Positions 1-6,778 of a stretch of 33,731 nt of DNA are shown one piece after another. Positions within the stretch are counted from its first letter, which is position 1, and each line of letters begins with the position of its first letter. The stretch spans positions 1 through 33,731 of the forward strand of contig NZ_JALJZV010000025.1 of the NCBI RefSeq assembly GCF_024171535.1, given 5' to 3'. Below the pieces are notes generated by a model. That model was not told the DNA's origin and made no database searches. It saw nothing but the letters and a program-made list of their open reading frames with translations. This DNA comes from Flavobacterium sp. HSC-61S13 (lineage in GTDB: Bacteria > Bacteroidota > Bacteroidia > Flavobacteriales > Flavobacteriaceae). A program made the position numbers and the translations under genes.

Positions 1-196
1 TATCAGCGTATCAGCGTATCAGCGTATCAGCGTATCAGCGTATCAGCGTATCAGCGTATCAGCGTATCAGCGTATCAGCGTATCAGCGTATCAGCGTATC
101 AGCGTATCAGCGTATCAGCGTATCAGCGTATCAGCGTATCAGCGTATCAGCGTATCTGCGTATCTGCGTATCTGCGTATCCGCGTATCCGCGTATC
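1..196. repeat. 8-bp tandem repeat array, 24 full copies, cut by window edge
   Basis: Twenty-four uninterrupted copies of an octamer fill positions 1-192, plus a partial TATC. Nineteen copies read TATCAGCG, then three TATCTGCG (153-176), then two TATCCGCG (177-192). Only the fifth base varies, and the variants sit in homogeneous blocks next to the ABC-F terminator. The array starts at base 1, so its full length is unknown. There are no spacers, so it is not CRISPR. Read rightward it has no stop in any frame, and every frame gives the same octapeptide cycle (YQRISVSA). Read leftward it has a TGA in every frame. It is most simply an intergenic slippage-prone satellite; a coding role is possible but unsupported here. 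Confidence 0.95.
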
Positions 197-199
197 ATC

Positions 200-232
200 A
201 AAAAAAAGGCTGTCTTATCAAGACAGCCTTTT
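200..232 (-). terminator. Rho-independent terminator of the ABC-F gene
   Basis: A perfect hairpin has arms at 204-216 and 220-232 and a 3-nt loop. On the minus strand it is followed by a run of eight T (200-207 on the plus strand is all A). It lies 10 bp past the ABC-F stop codon and directly abuts the octamer array. Confidence 0.9.
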
Positions 233-242
233 GCTAAATATT

Positions 243-1862
243 TTAAAGATTGTACATCTTCTTTCTTAATTCTTGTACTTTCGGATCGTCTAAATAATCA
301 TCGAAAGTCATATAACGATCGATAGCTCCGTTCGGGGTTAGTTCTAATATTCTAGTTCCAACAGTTTGAGAAAACTCGTGATCGTGTGTGGTAAACAATA
401 CAGTTCCTTTAAAGTTTTTTAATGAATTATTAAAGGCTGTAATAGACTCCAAATCCAAGTGATTGGTAGGCTCATCCAACATCAATACATTGGCTCTAAG
501 CATCATCATTCTAGAAATCATACAACGTACTTTCTCTCCTCCTGACAATACACGACCTGTTTTTAATGCTTCCTCTCCAGAGAAAATCATCTTTCCTAAG
601 AAACCACGAACATATACTTCATCGCGTTCTTCCTCGGTTTTTGCCCATTGGCGTAACCAGTCTACCAAAGTGTCATCATTTTCAAAGTAATCGTGATTGT
701 CTAAGGGTAAATAGGACTGTATGGTTGTAATACCCCAGTCAAACTTTCCAGAATCAGCTTGGCGTTTTTCATTGAGAATTTCATAGAAAGCAGTGCTGGC
801 ACGAGAATCTTTTGAAAAGATAATCACTTTATCCCCTTTGGCAACATTGAAATCAACGTCTTTAAACAAAACATCTCCATCAAGAGTTGCAGTCAATCCT
901 TCAATGTTTAAAATTTGGTCTCCAGCTTCACGCTCTTGATCAAAAATAATCGCAGGATATCTTCTGCTAGAAGGTTTGATATCATCGAGTTTTAATTTGT
1001 CAATCATTTTTTTACGAGAAGTAGCTTGTTTAGACTTGGCTACGTTGGCACTGAATCGACGAATAAATTCTTCCAATTCCGCTTTTTTCTCTTCTGCTTT
1101 TTTGTTTTGTTGAGCACGTTGTCTTGCTGCTAACTGACTTGATTCATACCAGAAGGTATAGGTACCTGAGTAATGGTTGATTTTACCAAAATCAATATCA
1201 GAAATATGTGTACAAACCGCATCTAAAAAGTGACGGTCGTGAGATACTACTAAAACGGTATTGTCATAATTAGCTAAGAAATTCTCTAACCAAGCGATGG
1301 TTTCAAAATCCAAGTCGTTGGTCGGCTCATCCATAATCAATACATCTGGATTTCCGAATAAAGCTTGAGCTAATAAGACCCTTACCTTAAGTTTACCATC
1401 CATCTCTCCCATTAAAGAATAGTGGAAAGATTCAGATATCCCTAAGTTCGATAATAAAGTCGCTGCATTGGATTCGGCATTCCATCCATTCATTTCCTCG
1501 AAAATAACTTGCAATTCTCCAATTCGATCTGCATTTTCATCGGTATAGTCCAAATACAACTCGTCCATTTCTTTCTTAACCGCATATAGGGTTTTATTTC
1601 CCATCATAACGGTCTCAAGAACGGTGTACTCATCGAACATATTGTGGTTCTGATTCAACACAGACATCCTTTTACCAGGCTCCAGAATCACTCGACCAGA
1701 AGTCGGATCAAATTCGCCAGCAATAATTTTTAAGAATGTAGACTTACCCGCACCATTGGCACCAATAATCCCATAACAATTGCCTTGGGTAAAGGTTGCA
1801 TTGACGTCGTCAAATAAGATTCGTTTACCGAACTGTACTGAAAGATTTGAAACTGTTAACAT
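243..1862 (-). CDS. ybiT: ABC-F ATPase, YbiT subfamily (ribosome-associated)
   Basis: Soluble protein of 539 aa with two nucleotide-binding domains, no membrane segment, and the lysine/arginine-rich linker (about 241-300, with RRFSANVAKSKQATSR) typical of ABC-F proteins, which bind the ribosomal E site. NBD1 has Walker A GANGAGKS (34-41), Walker B VLIMDEP (174-180) and switch SHD (207-209). NBD2 has signature LSGGE (439-443), Walker B VLMLDEP (459-465) and THD (492-494). Two motifs are degenerate: the NBD1 signature is MDGKLKVR (154-161), and the NBD2 Walker A is FSKDSRAST (349-357) without the P-loop glycines and lysine. In a head-to-tail pair both defects fall in the same ATP site. Length and end-to-end similarity match E. 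coli YbiT as I recall it. The exact cellular role of YbiT is not settled. ATG start at 1860-1862. Confidence 0.93.
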   Translation of the reverse strand: MLTVSNLSVQFGKRILFDDVNATFTQGNCYGIIGANGAGKSTFLKIIAGEFDPTSGRVILEPGKRMSVLNQNHNMFDEYTVLETVMMGNKTLYAVKKEMDELYLDYTDENADRIGELQVIFEEMNGWNAESNAATLLSNLGISESFHYSLMGEMDGKLKVRVLLAQALFGNPDVLIMDEPTNDLDFETIAWLENFLANYDNTVLVVSHDRHFLDAVCTHISDIDFGKINHYSGTYTFWYESSQLAARQRAQQNKKAEEKKAELEEFIRRFSANVAKSKQATSRKKMIDKLKLDDIKPSSRRYPAIIFDQEREAGDQILNIEGLTATLDGDVLFKDVDFNVAKGDKVIIFSKDSRASTAFYEILNEKRQADSGKFDWGITTIQSYLPLDNHDYFENDDTLVDWLRQWAKTEEERDEVYVRGFLGKMIFSGEEALKTGRVLSGGEKVRCMISRMMMLRANVLMLDEPTNHLDLESITAFNNSLKNFKGTVLFTTHDHEFSQTVGTRILELTPNGAIDRYMTFDDYLDDPKVQELRKKMYNL

Positions 1863-1893
1863 GTCTATTAAATATATGTTTTTTATTGTTTTG

Positions 1894-1935
1894 CAAATTT
1901 ACTAAAAATATACTAGATAACAGCAATCTTACAAA
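1894..1935 (-). promoter_or_regulatory. Candidate promoter(s) of the ABC-F gene
   Basis: Reading the minus strand, TTTG (1932-1935) lies 19 nt before TATATTTT (1905-1912). This fits the Bacteroidota pattern TTTG-N19-21-TAnnTTTG with one mismatch. A second, perfect -7 element TAAATTTG lies at 1894-1901, but its -33 is poor. Either would give a short leader before the ATG at 1862. The call rests on consensus matching only. Confidence 0.5.
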
Positions 1936-1993
1936 AGACACTCATAAGTAGTTATTTAACGACGCATTAACATTCATAGTTAGCGGTATAGTT

Positions 1994-2001
1994 TATTTTT
2001 G
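1994..2001 (+). promoter_or_regulatory. Candidate -7 element for the thioredoxin-like lipoprotein gene
   Basis: TATTTTTG matches TAnnTTTG exactly and lies 29 bp before the ATG. The 12-bp context GTTTATTTTTGC recurs identically upstream of the mlaD-type gene (21044-21055). No clear TTTG is found 19-21 bp upstream, so the -33 part is weak. Confidence 0.45.
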
Positions 2002-2030
2002 CTTAAAACCAACAGTTTAAAGCCCCATCA

Positions 2031-3446
2031 ATGAGTTCTTGTATAAAAAATAGTTCACTTATTCTATCATCACTTTCTTTGCTTACTTTGTTTTGTGCTT
2101 GTAAAAAAAGCTTTGATGCTAAAGACTATTCGGCTTATTTTCAAGGAGAAATCATTAATCCTCAGGAGAACTATGTCTTATTTTGTAAAGACAATGAGGT
2201 TTTAGATACTTTATATCTTGATCAGAACAACCGCTTTTTTAAGAAATTTGACTCGCTCGCTCCCGGTATGTATATTTATAAACACAACCCAGAGTATCAG
2301 TATGTGTTTTTTGATAAAAATGATAGTTTAAACTTGCGACTCAATACTCGAGATTTTGATCATTCCATCATCTTTTCAGGTCGCGGTGATCAGAAGAATA
2401 ATTTTTTAATGGATCTCAATACTAAAAATCTGGTCGATCGTCAACGAATGTATGCTCAGTTTGACGACCCTGTAAAAGATTTTATTAGAAAAAATGATTC
2501 GGCTCACGCAGCAAAAATCGCCTATTACCTTCGTAAAAAAACGGAAATAGGTTGGGACAACAACTTTGATGTCTATGCTAAAGCCATGTTGGATCTGCAT
2601 TATTTCTCTAAAAAAGAAATCTATCCGCTCGCCCACCAAATACGAGAAAAAGAGGACATCCGAAAACAACTTCCTAAAGATTACTACAACTTTAGAAGCA
2701 AAGTCGATTTCAATAATGAAAAACTAAATACCTTCTCTTCATTCACCAGATACCTGTCTGTAATGCTGAATTCGGTTGTAGACGAAAATGAAACGGAATT
2801 TGTCGGTAAAACCAGCTTGGATAAAAATATCAGCAAACTCAATGTGGTCGATACTTTAATTAAAAATCCAGTTATTAAAAATTCGGTGTTAAATAATATC
2901 GCATTTTTATATCTATTGGACGATCAAAATATCAACCATAACGAACAATTTCTAAAAAGGTATTTCGAATTGTCTACAGATAAAAGCCAGCATAATGAAA
3001 TTATCCAGATTCAAGATGCTATCCGCAATTTGAAAAAAGAGAAGAGATTACCAGAAATCGGTCTAATTGACCTAAAAGGTCAACAGGTTTCCATCAATAA
3101 AATTATAGCTAAACCGACCATTGTATTCGTTTGGACAAAAAACTCCCTCGGTCATTTTGAAGCAACTCATAAAAAAGCACAAGAACTCTTAGCTATAAAT
3201 CCAAATATAGACGTGATTTCAATTAATTTAGATACCAGTCAAGAAGAATGGGTGCGAATTGTTGGTAATTATCACTTTCCGCAGATCAAAGAACTACGCG
3301 CTTTAAACTTTCAGGAAATAAAAGATAAATGGATCATCACCAAAGTTCATCGTGCCTTATTGTTAAATGCCGATGGGACGATTAATAATGCTTTCGTTAA
3401 CCTATTTGATCCAACAATTTCTAAGAAGTTTGTTAGTAAACAGTAA
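2031..3446 (+). CDS. Lipoprotein with C-terminal thioredoxin-like domain lacking CxxC
   Basis: 471 aa. The N-terminus is a lipoprotein signal: hydrophobic stretch about 9-22 and a lipobox ending at C24 followed by KK. The mature protein is therefore probably lipid-anchored in the envelope. Residues about 30-120 look like the beta-rich DUF4369-type module found ahead of thioredoxin domains in Bacteroidota, followed by a helical middle. Residues about 340-471 look like a TlpA/AhpC-type thioredoxin fold. Where a WCxxC active site would be, the sequence reads W368-T-K-N-S372, so both cysteines are replaced (T369, S372), and redox catalysis is unlikely. Flavobacteria commonly carry a similar protein, usually annotated as TlpA family or thioredoxin-like; its function is unknown. 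It is divergent from ABC-F and stands alone. The stop codon lies inside the heptamer array that follows. Confidence 0.8.
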   Translation: MSSCIKNSSLILSSLSLLTLFCACKKSFDAKDYSAYFQGEIINPQENYVLFCKDNEVLDTLYLDQNNRFFKKFDSLAPGMYIYKHNPEYQYVFFDKNDSLNLRLNTRDFDHSIIFSGRGDQKNNFLMDLNTKNLVDRQRMYAQFDDPVKDFIRKNDSAHAAKIAYYLRKKTEIGWDNNFDVYAKAMLDLHYFSKKEIYPLAHQIREKEDIRKQLPKDYYNFRSKVDFNNEKLNTFSSFTRYLSVMLNSVVDENETEFVGKTSLDKNISKLNVVDTLIKNPVIKNSVLNNIAFLYLLDDQNINHNEQFLKRYFELSTDKSQHNEIIQIQDAIRNLKKEKRLPEIGLIDLKGQQVSINKIIAKPTIVFVWTKNSLGHFEATHKKAQELLAINPNIDVISINLDTSQEEWVRIVGNYHFPQIKELRALNFQEIKDKWIITKVHRALLLNADGTINNAFVNLFDPTISKKFVSKQ

Positions 3447-3526
3447 ACAGTAAACAGTTATCAGTAAGCAGTTATCAGTAAGCAGTTATCAGTAAGCAGT
3501 TATCAGTAAGCAGTTATCAGTACGTC
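3436..3526. repeat. 7-bp-periodic array (14-bp dimer units)
   Basis: From 3436 the DNA is built of heptamers: AGTAAAC three times, then AGTTATC alternating with AGTAAGC. The alternating part can be read as five 14-bp units AGCAGTTATCAGTA at 3453-3522, of which the first differs at one base and the other four are identical. The array begins inside the lipoprotein gene and supplies its last codons and TAA stop (3444-3446). There are no spacers and no associated genes. The layout recalls the short tandemly repeated heptamers (STRR) described in cyanobacteria; that comparison is inference. Confidence 0.9.
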
Positions 3527-3606
3527 TATAGAAAGTTAGTAGCTTTTAAAGAATCTTGTTGTGAGATGACGAGTGATACTATTAGTTAGATGAGAATGTT
3601 TATGCC

Positions 3607-4179
3607 TTATTCAATACAGTGTAAATTTTGCATAAAGTAAGTGTTGGGAGAGTATGTCTCTTGGACCACTTTAGATTCAATTTTAGATTCAACCTCAAAA
3701 GTTTTAGTACTGTTTTGGAATCGGATCTGCATCACGCTGATAGGGGATTCTTTTAAACGTTTGAAATCGTCTTTTTGTATTTGAAAATAGGTGCTCAATA
3801 TTCTAATATTTGCTTTTTGTTCTGGATCATAACTCAAATTATTACAGTAGTCGGTATTGGCATGTCTAAAGTTTACTATAGTGCCATTGAGTAACTGAAA
3901 AGTGATCATGGATTTTTGGTCGACACAAGATGCGCTGATAAAATTGGAATCCTTTTGTAAGTACTGTAATTGAATTAAGCTTAAACCGTCTGATTTTATC
4001 AGTGAGAGGTAAACCGATTCGATTGAGTTGGGATAGCTTTTTTCCACAAATAAGTACTCCATGATTTTTTTAAAATCGGTAGTATCGTTTTTAATCTCAT
4101 AATCAATATTACAGTCTTTAGTTTGTGCCGTAGTACTGATGGTGACAATTAAACAGATAAATAGGATTATGTTTTTCAT
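3607..4179 (-). CDS. Secreted hypothetical protein
   Basis: 190 aa from the ATG at 4177-4179. An upstream in-frame start (4198-4200) would place seven polar residues before the signal peptide and overlap the methyltransferase gene, so the ATG is preferred. Residues 1-19 form a signal peptide ending in an A-Q junction typical of flavobacteria. The mature part has four cysteines (C23, C85, C112, C188), compatible with two disulfides, and no motif I recognise. Proteins of this general type, with a cysteine near the C-terminal end, occur beside this methyltransferase in other flavobacteria as far as I recall. It follows the methyltransferase stop after only 2 nt, so the two are probably cotranscribed and possibly translationally coupled. 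Function unknown. Confidence 0.7.
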   Translation of the reverse strand: MKNIILFICLIVTISTTAQTKDCNIDYEIKNDTTDFKKIMEYLFVEKSYPNSIESVYLSLIKSDGLSLIQLQYLQKDSNFISASCVDQKSMITFQLLNGTIVNFRHANTDYCNNLSYDPEQKANIRILSTYFQIQKDDFKRLKESPISVMQIRFQNSTKTFEVESKIESKVVQETYSPNTYFMQNLHCIE

Positions 4180-4181
4180 GG

Positions 4182-5366
4182 TTAAGTTATTTTTTCGCAA
4201 AGTAATATTATTTTTTCATTGTTGCAGTCTGTGGTAAAGAAATAATATTGATTACCACCGTCTTTTATCTTCCATTTCTTTCGTAATTCACTAACACTTA
4301 TTGGGAAATTCCGAATCGTTATATTTGCTTTTTGATTTTGCAACTGTTCTTTCATCTGTTGCTTGTTGAAAGGGTAATTAGCTATAACCTTAAAAATACG
4401 CCCCGGAAATTCGATCAATTCATTGGATGTATACAGCTGTGAATGCGGGTGGAGTTTATCCATTTGATACACTTCGGAAATGCGATTAAATTGGCCTGTT
4501 TTCATTACAGCACTATTGGGCTCATACAGATATGCTTTCGGTAGTCCGTAGTTGGCAAATGCTTCAGTTTCGGCTTCTAAAGTGGATTCATAGACACTGT
4601 TATGGCTGTTTTTAAGATTGGATGCCACTATTTTTATAGTGCTGGAATAGCCTTTTTCCAAAAGCCATAGGAGCTCCTTTACCTCATTGTCCAAAGCGAC
4701 GATATGGATTTCCTTTACAAATTTCAGTTCGTTTAATCCCGCAATTAGGTCTAACAGCGGAGCTGTTTTAAGTAGTATTTTATCGGTATATTGAAAATAC
4801 TCATCGAGTAATTCCGGAACATTAGGTTCGCAGTCCCTTAAAAAAAACACTTTCTCTTGTGATTGATTCCTTCGAGCCGGATCGACATAAATATAGTCCC
4901 ATTGCTGGTTTTTAGCTTTTAAAATAGCCTGACCATCTCCAGAAATACAGTTGATATTGTCTGCTTTAAGAGCCCTAAAATTATGTTGTACCAACTGAGA
5001 TAGGTCTTCTTGCCATTCGCAATGCAATACCGATTTGATGTGTTTCGAAAAGTAATAGGCATCAATACCAAACCCTCCTGTTAAATCAATTAAATGATCT
5101 CCAGTCACCAATCTAGCCTTGTACGCGGCACATTGCTCTGATGAAGTTTGCTCAATGGATAAACTGCTTGGATACAAGATATCTGGGCAGCTGTACCAAG
5201 TGGGTAATTTCTCTTCTGATTTGCGTTTGGACTGTATCTGTGTTAAAATTTCCGTCCAGGAAATTTCTGGAAACGGGTTTTTTTGTAATGCCAATTGTGC
5301 AGTATCCTTCTTGAGCGATTGTTGTATAAATTCCTGAACGTCGGAATGTAAAAGATCTTTTTTCAA
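4182..5366 (-). CDS. SAM-dependent methyltransferase with THUMP-like C-terminal domain
   Basis: 394 aa. A class I methyltransferase core begins around residue 85: SAM motif I LIDLTGGFG (92-100), an acidic residue after beta-2 (E117), and a catalytic-loop motif DPARR (162-166). The C-terminal ~100 residues resemble the THUMP-like/ferredoxin-like module of the Porphyromonas PG_1098 family, which suggests an RNA substrate; the actual target is not known to me. The start codon is TTG (5364-5366), immediately preceded in the same frame by the TAA of the permease gene. No other start is possible without losing the N-terminal ~85 residues or more. Gene order permease, methyltransferase, small secreted protein reads as one operon. 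Confidence 0.85.
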   Translation of the reverse strand: MKKDLLHSDVQEFIQQSLKKDTAQLALQKNPFPEISWTEILTQIQSKRKSEEKLPTWYSCPDILYPSSLSIEQTSSEQCAAYKARLVTGDHLIDLTGGFGIDAYYFSKHIKSVLHCEWQEDLSQLVQHNFRALKADNINCISGDGQAILKAKNQQWDYIYVDPARRNQSQEKVFFLRDCEPNVPELLDEYFQYTDKILLKTAPLLDLIAGLNELKFVKEIHIVALDNEVKELLWLLEKGYSSTIKIVASNLKNSHNSVYESTLEAETEAFANYGLPKAYLYEPNSAVMKTGQFNRISEVYQMDKLHPHSQLYTSNELIEFPGRIFKVIANYPFNKQQMKEQLQNQKANITIRNFPISVSELRKKWKIKDGGNQYYFFTTDCNNEKIILLCEKIT

Positions 5367-6458
5367 TTAAATATCTTTGGTTAAGAGCTGAATAAGTTTG
5401 ACATGTGGGAAAAATTCCTTCCCGATCACTTTTAAACAAGTGTATAATGGAATGGCGAGAATCATTCCAAACACCCCTGTCAGCATACCGCTAGCGAGGA
5501 TGACGATAAAGATTTCCAAAGGATGCGATTTGATGCTGTTCGAAAAAATTAACGGTTGATTGATGTTGTTATCGATAAATTGTACAATAAAAAAGCCAAC
5601 CATAACCGAAAGTGCTTTGGGTATAATCACGCTGCTGAAATCTTCGCTAATATAACTTAGCATCGTCAAAATAACTCCCAATAAGTTGGCTATTAAAGGT
5701 CCTATATAAGGGATGATGTTTAAAATAGCACATAAAAATGCAATCATTAAGGCTCCTTTTACACCAAAAATCAGCAGTACAACCAGTGTTAAGATAAATA
5801 CGATAAACAGTTGTAAAACCAATCCTACAAAGTAGCGTGATAATAGATTGTTGATCTTATCGAGAGAGGCCAGTATCCTTTCTTCTTGTTTTTCGGGTAG
5901 TACTTTTTTAAAGTGGTATTGAAATATCGCTTGATCCTTTAAAAAGAAAAAAGTAATAAAAAAAGTCGAAGCAATACCGATACCCAATCCGCTTATTGTT
6001 CCAATAATTGAATTAAAAACATTCGGAATAAAATCGAAATTCAACTTGGAGCTGATATCAGATAGATTCAGTAATTTTTCTAAACTTAAATCACGAACCG
6101 CCAATATACCATCTACTTGTTGAATCAGATGATTGACGTCTTCCTGTAGTTGTGCGGTATTTAGTACGGACAAATTTTGCGCCTGCGTAGTAAAGAGCGG
6201 TACAAACATAAAAACAAAGCCCAGCATGATTAAAATAAACAATACCATGGTCACCAAGACGGCTAAAATCTTTTTAAAATGTAATTTTTTGACAAAAAAA
6301 CGAATGATCGGGGCGCCGATTAATGATAGGATTAAAGCACAAACAAAGTAAATAAATATGGCTTTAACTTGATACAATAAAAATAGCAAACCCGCTATTA
6401 CCACTAAAGTGATGACAGCTTTGACAATACCTCCCGAGATTTCTTTAGCTGTAGACAT
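5367..6458 (-). CDS. AI-2E family transporter (PF01594-type permease)
   Basis: 363 aa from the ATG at 6456-6458. A TTG five codons upstream (6471-6473) is possible but lies within a perfect -7 promoter element. The profile has seven to eight membrane helices: a hydrophobic pair near the N-terminus, one at about 75-90, a soluble stretch with amphipathic helices (about 95-150), then a dense C-terminal membrane half containing the family hallmark region NIIPYIGPLIANLLG. The family includes TqsA (AI-2 export in E. coli) and sodium/proton antiporters, so the name does not prove AI-2 transport, and no luxS is in the window. The stop codon abuts the methyltransferase start. Confidence 0.88.
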   Translation of the reverse strand: MSTAKEISGGIVKAVITLVVIAGLLFLLYQVKAIFIYFVCALILSLIGAPIIRFFVKKLHFKKILAVLVTMVLFILIMLGFVFMFVPLFTTQAQNLSVLNTAQLQEDVNHLIQQVDGILAVRDLSLEKLLNLSDISSKLNFDFIPNVFNSIIGTISGLGIGIASTFFITFFFLKDQAIFQYHFKKVLPEKQEERILASLDKINNLLSRYFVGLVLQLFIVFILTLVVLLIFGVKGALMIAFLCAILNIIPYIGPLIANLLGVILTMLSYISEDFSSVIIPKALSVMVGFFIVQFIDNNINQPLIFSNSIKSHPLEIFIVILASGMLTGVFGMILAIPLYTCLKVIGKEFFPHVKLIQLLTKDI

Positions 6459-6470
6459 AGACTTTTTATT

Positions 6471-6478
6471 CAAATGTA
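6471..6478 (-). promoter_or_regulatory. Candidate -7 element for the permease operon
   Basis: TACATTTG on the minus strand is a perfect TAnnTTTG match, with TTTT in the -33 position 19 nt upstream instead of TTTG. Initiation about 7 nt downstream would leave a leader of only a few bases before the ATG at 6458 and would rule out the TTG start at 6473. Confidence 0.45.
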
Positions 6479-6602
6479 ATAAAAGTAATGCGTTTTAAAA
6501 ATATGTTACGGTTATATTCTTAAAAAAGTATTGTTAGCGGTAGTAGTTTGATATTAAAATTATATTATGGCTGGGATCTTAGAAGTGCTAATCAAATTTT
6601 TT

Positions 6603-6631
6603 GTTCAAGTAAATTTAAAATTTACTTGAAC
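6603..6631. repeat. Perfect 29-bp palindrome (14-bp arms, 1-nt centre)
   Basis: Arms GTTCAAGTAAATTT and its exact reverse complement flank a single A. It lies about 150 bp upstream of the permease start and 148 bp downstream of the rsmE stop. Neither side has a T-run in the correct orientation for an intrinsic terminator. It could be an operator for a dimeric regulator or a cruciform/RNA hairpin. Confidence 0.85.
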
Positions 6632-6707
6632 TACCAGTGTACTCGTGCCTAAAAACCCTCTTATTGCGATGATTATAATGACTGATTTGAAAAAAACTTA
6701 TTTGTCA

Positions 6708-6752
6708 TTGGTCCGAGCGCGACGCTCGAACCAGCGGGAAGGTGCTCTGGTT
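6708..6752. other. Two overlapping, mutually exclusive hairpins
   Basis: Hairpin 1 (6708-6734): CGAGCG (6714-6719), loop CGA, CGCTCG (6723-6728), extended by TTGGT pairing with ACCAG across one mismatch. Hairpin 2: AACCAG (6729-6734) with CTGGTT (6747-6752). They share the AACCAG segment, so only one can form fully at a time. The stretch is GC-rich compared with its surroundings. It lies 26 bp downstream of the rsmE stop. It could be an attenuator-like or REP-like element; function is unknown. Confidence 0.6.
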
Positions 6753-6778
6753 TATCTACTTTGTAATGAGATAAAGAT

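Larger units (their letters stand above)
6459..6778. other. 320-bp intergenic region between rsmE and the permease gene
   Basis: Holds a candidate permease promoter at its left end, a perfect 29-bp AT-rich palindrome (6603-6631) and a GC-rich double hairpin (6708-6752), described separately. A rightward open frame beginning near 6645 runs antisense into rsmE and looks like a shadow. No RNA gene or other coding sequence was recognised. The two structured elements make this the most structured gene-free stretch outside the repeat arrays. Confidence 0.6.

Noticed and set aside
1..196. CRISPR-like array
   Set aside because: Units are contiguous 8-mers with no spacers and no cas genes nearby.
463..690. 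75-aa plus-strand ORF
   Set aside because: Lies wholly antisense inside the ABC-F gene, with no recognisable motif.
349..845. Frameshift explaining the odd second Walker A of the ABC-F protein
   Set aside because: The frame is continuous, flanking segments match the family, and the replaced segment is encoded without indels; a true divergence is simpler.
3453..3522. Small CRISPR or att-type repeat
   Set aside because: 14-bp units follow each other without spacers; no integrase or cas gene.
6603..6631. Intrinsic terminator
   Set aside because: No T-run follows the hairpin on either strand.
6709..6752. tRNA 3'-end-like sequence on the minus strand (GGTTCGAG ... GGACCA)
   Set aside because: The 5-bp T-stem required around the TTCGAGC loop does not pair, and no D-arm or anticodon arm is found; the pairing seen is a different hairpin.
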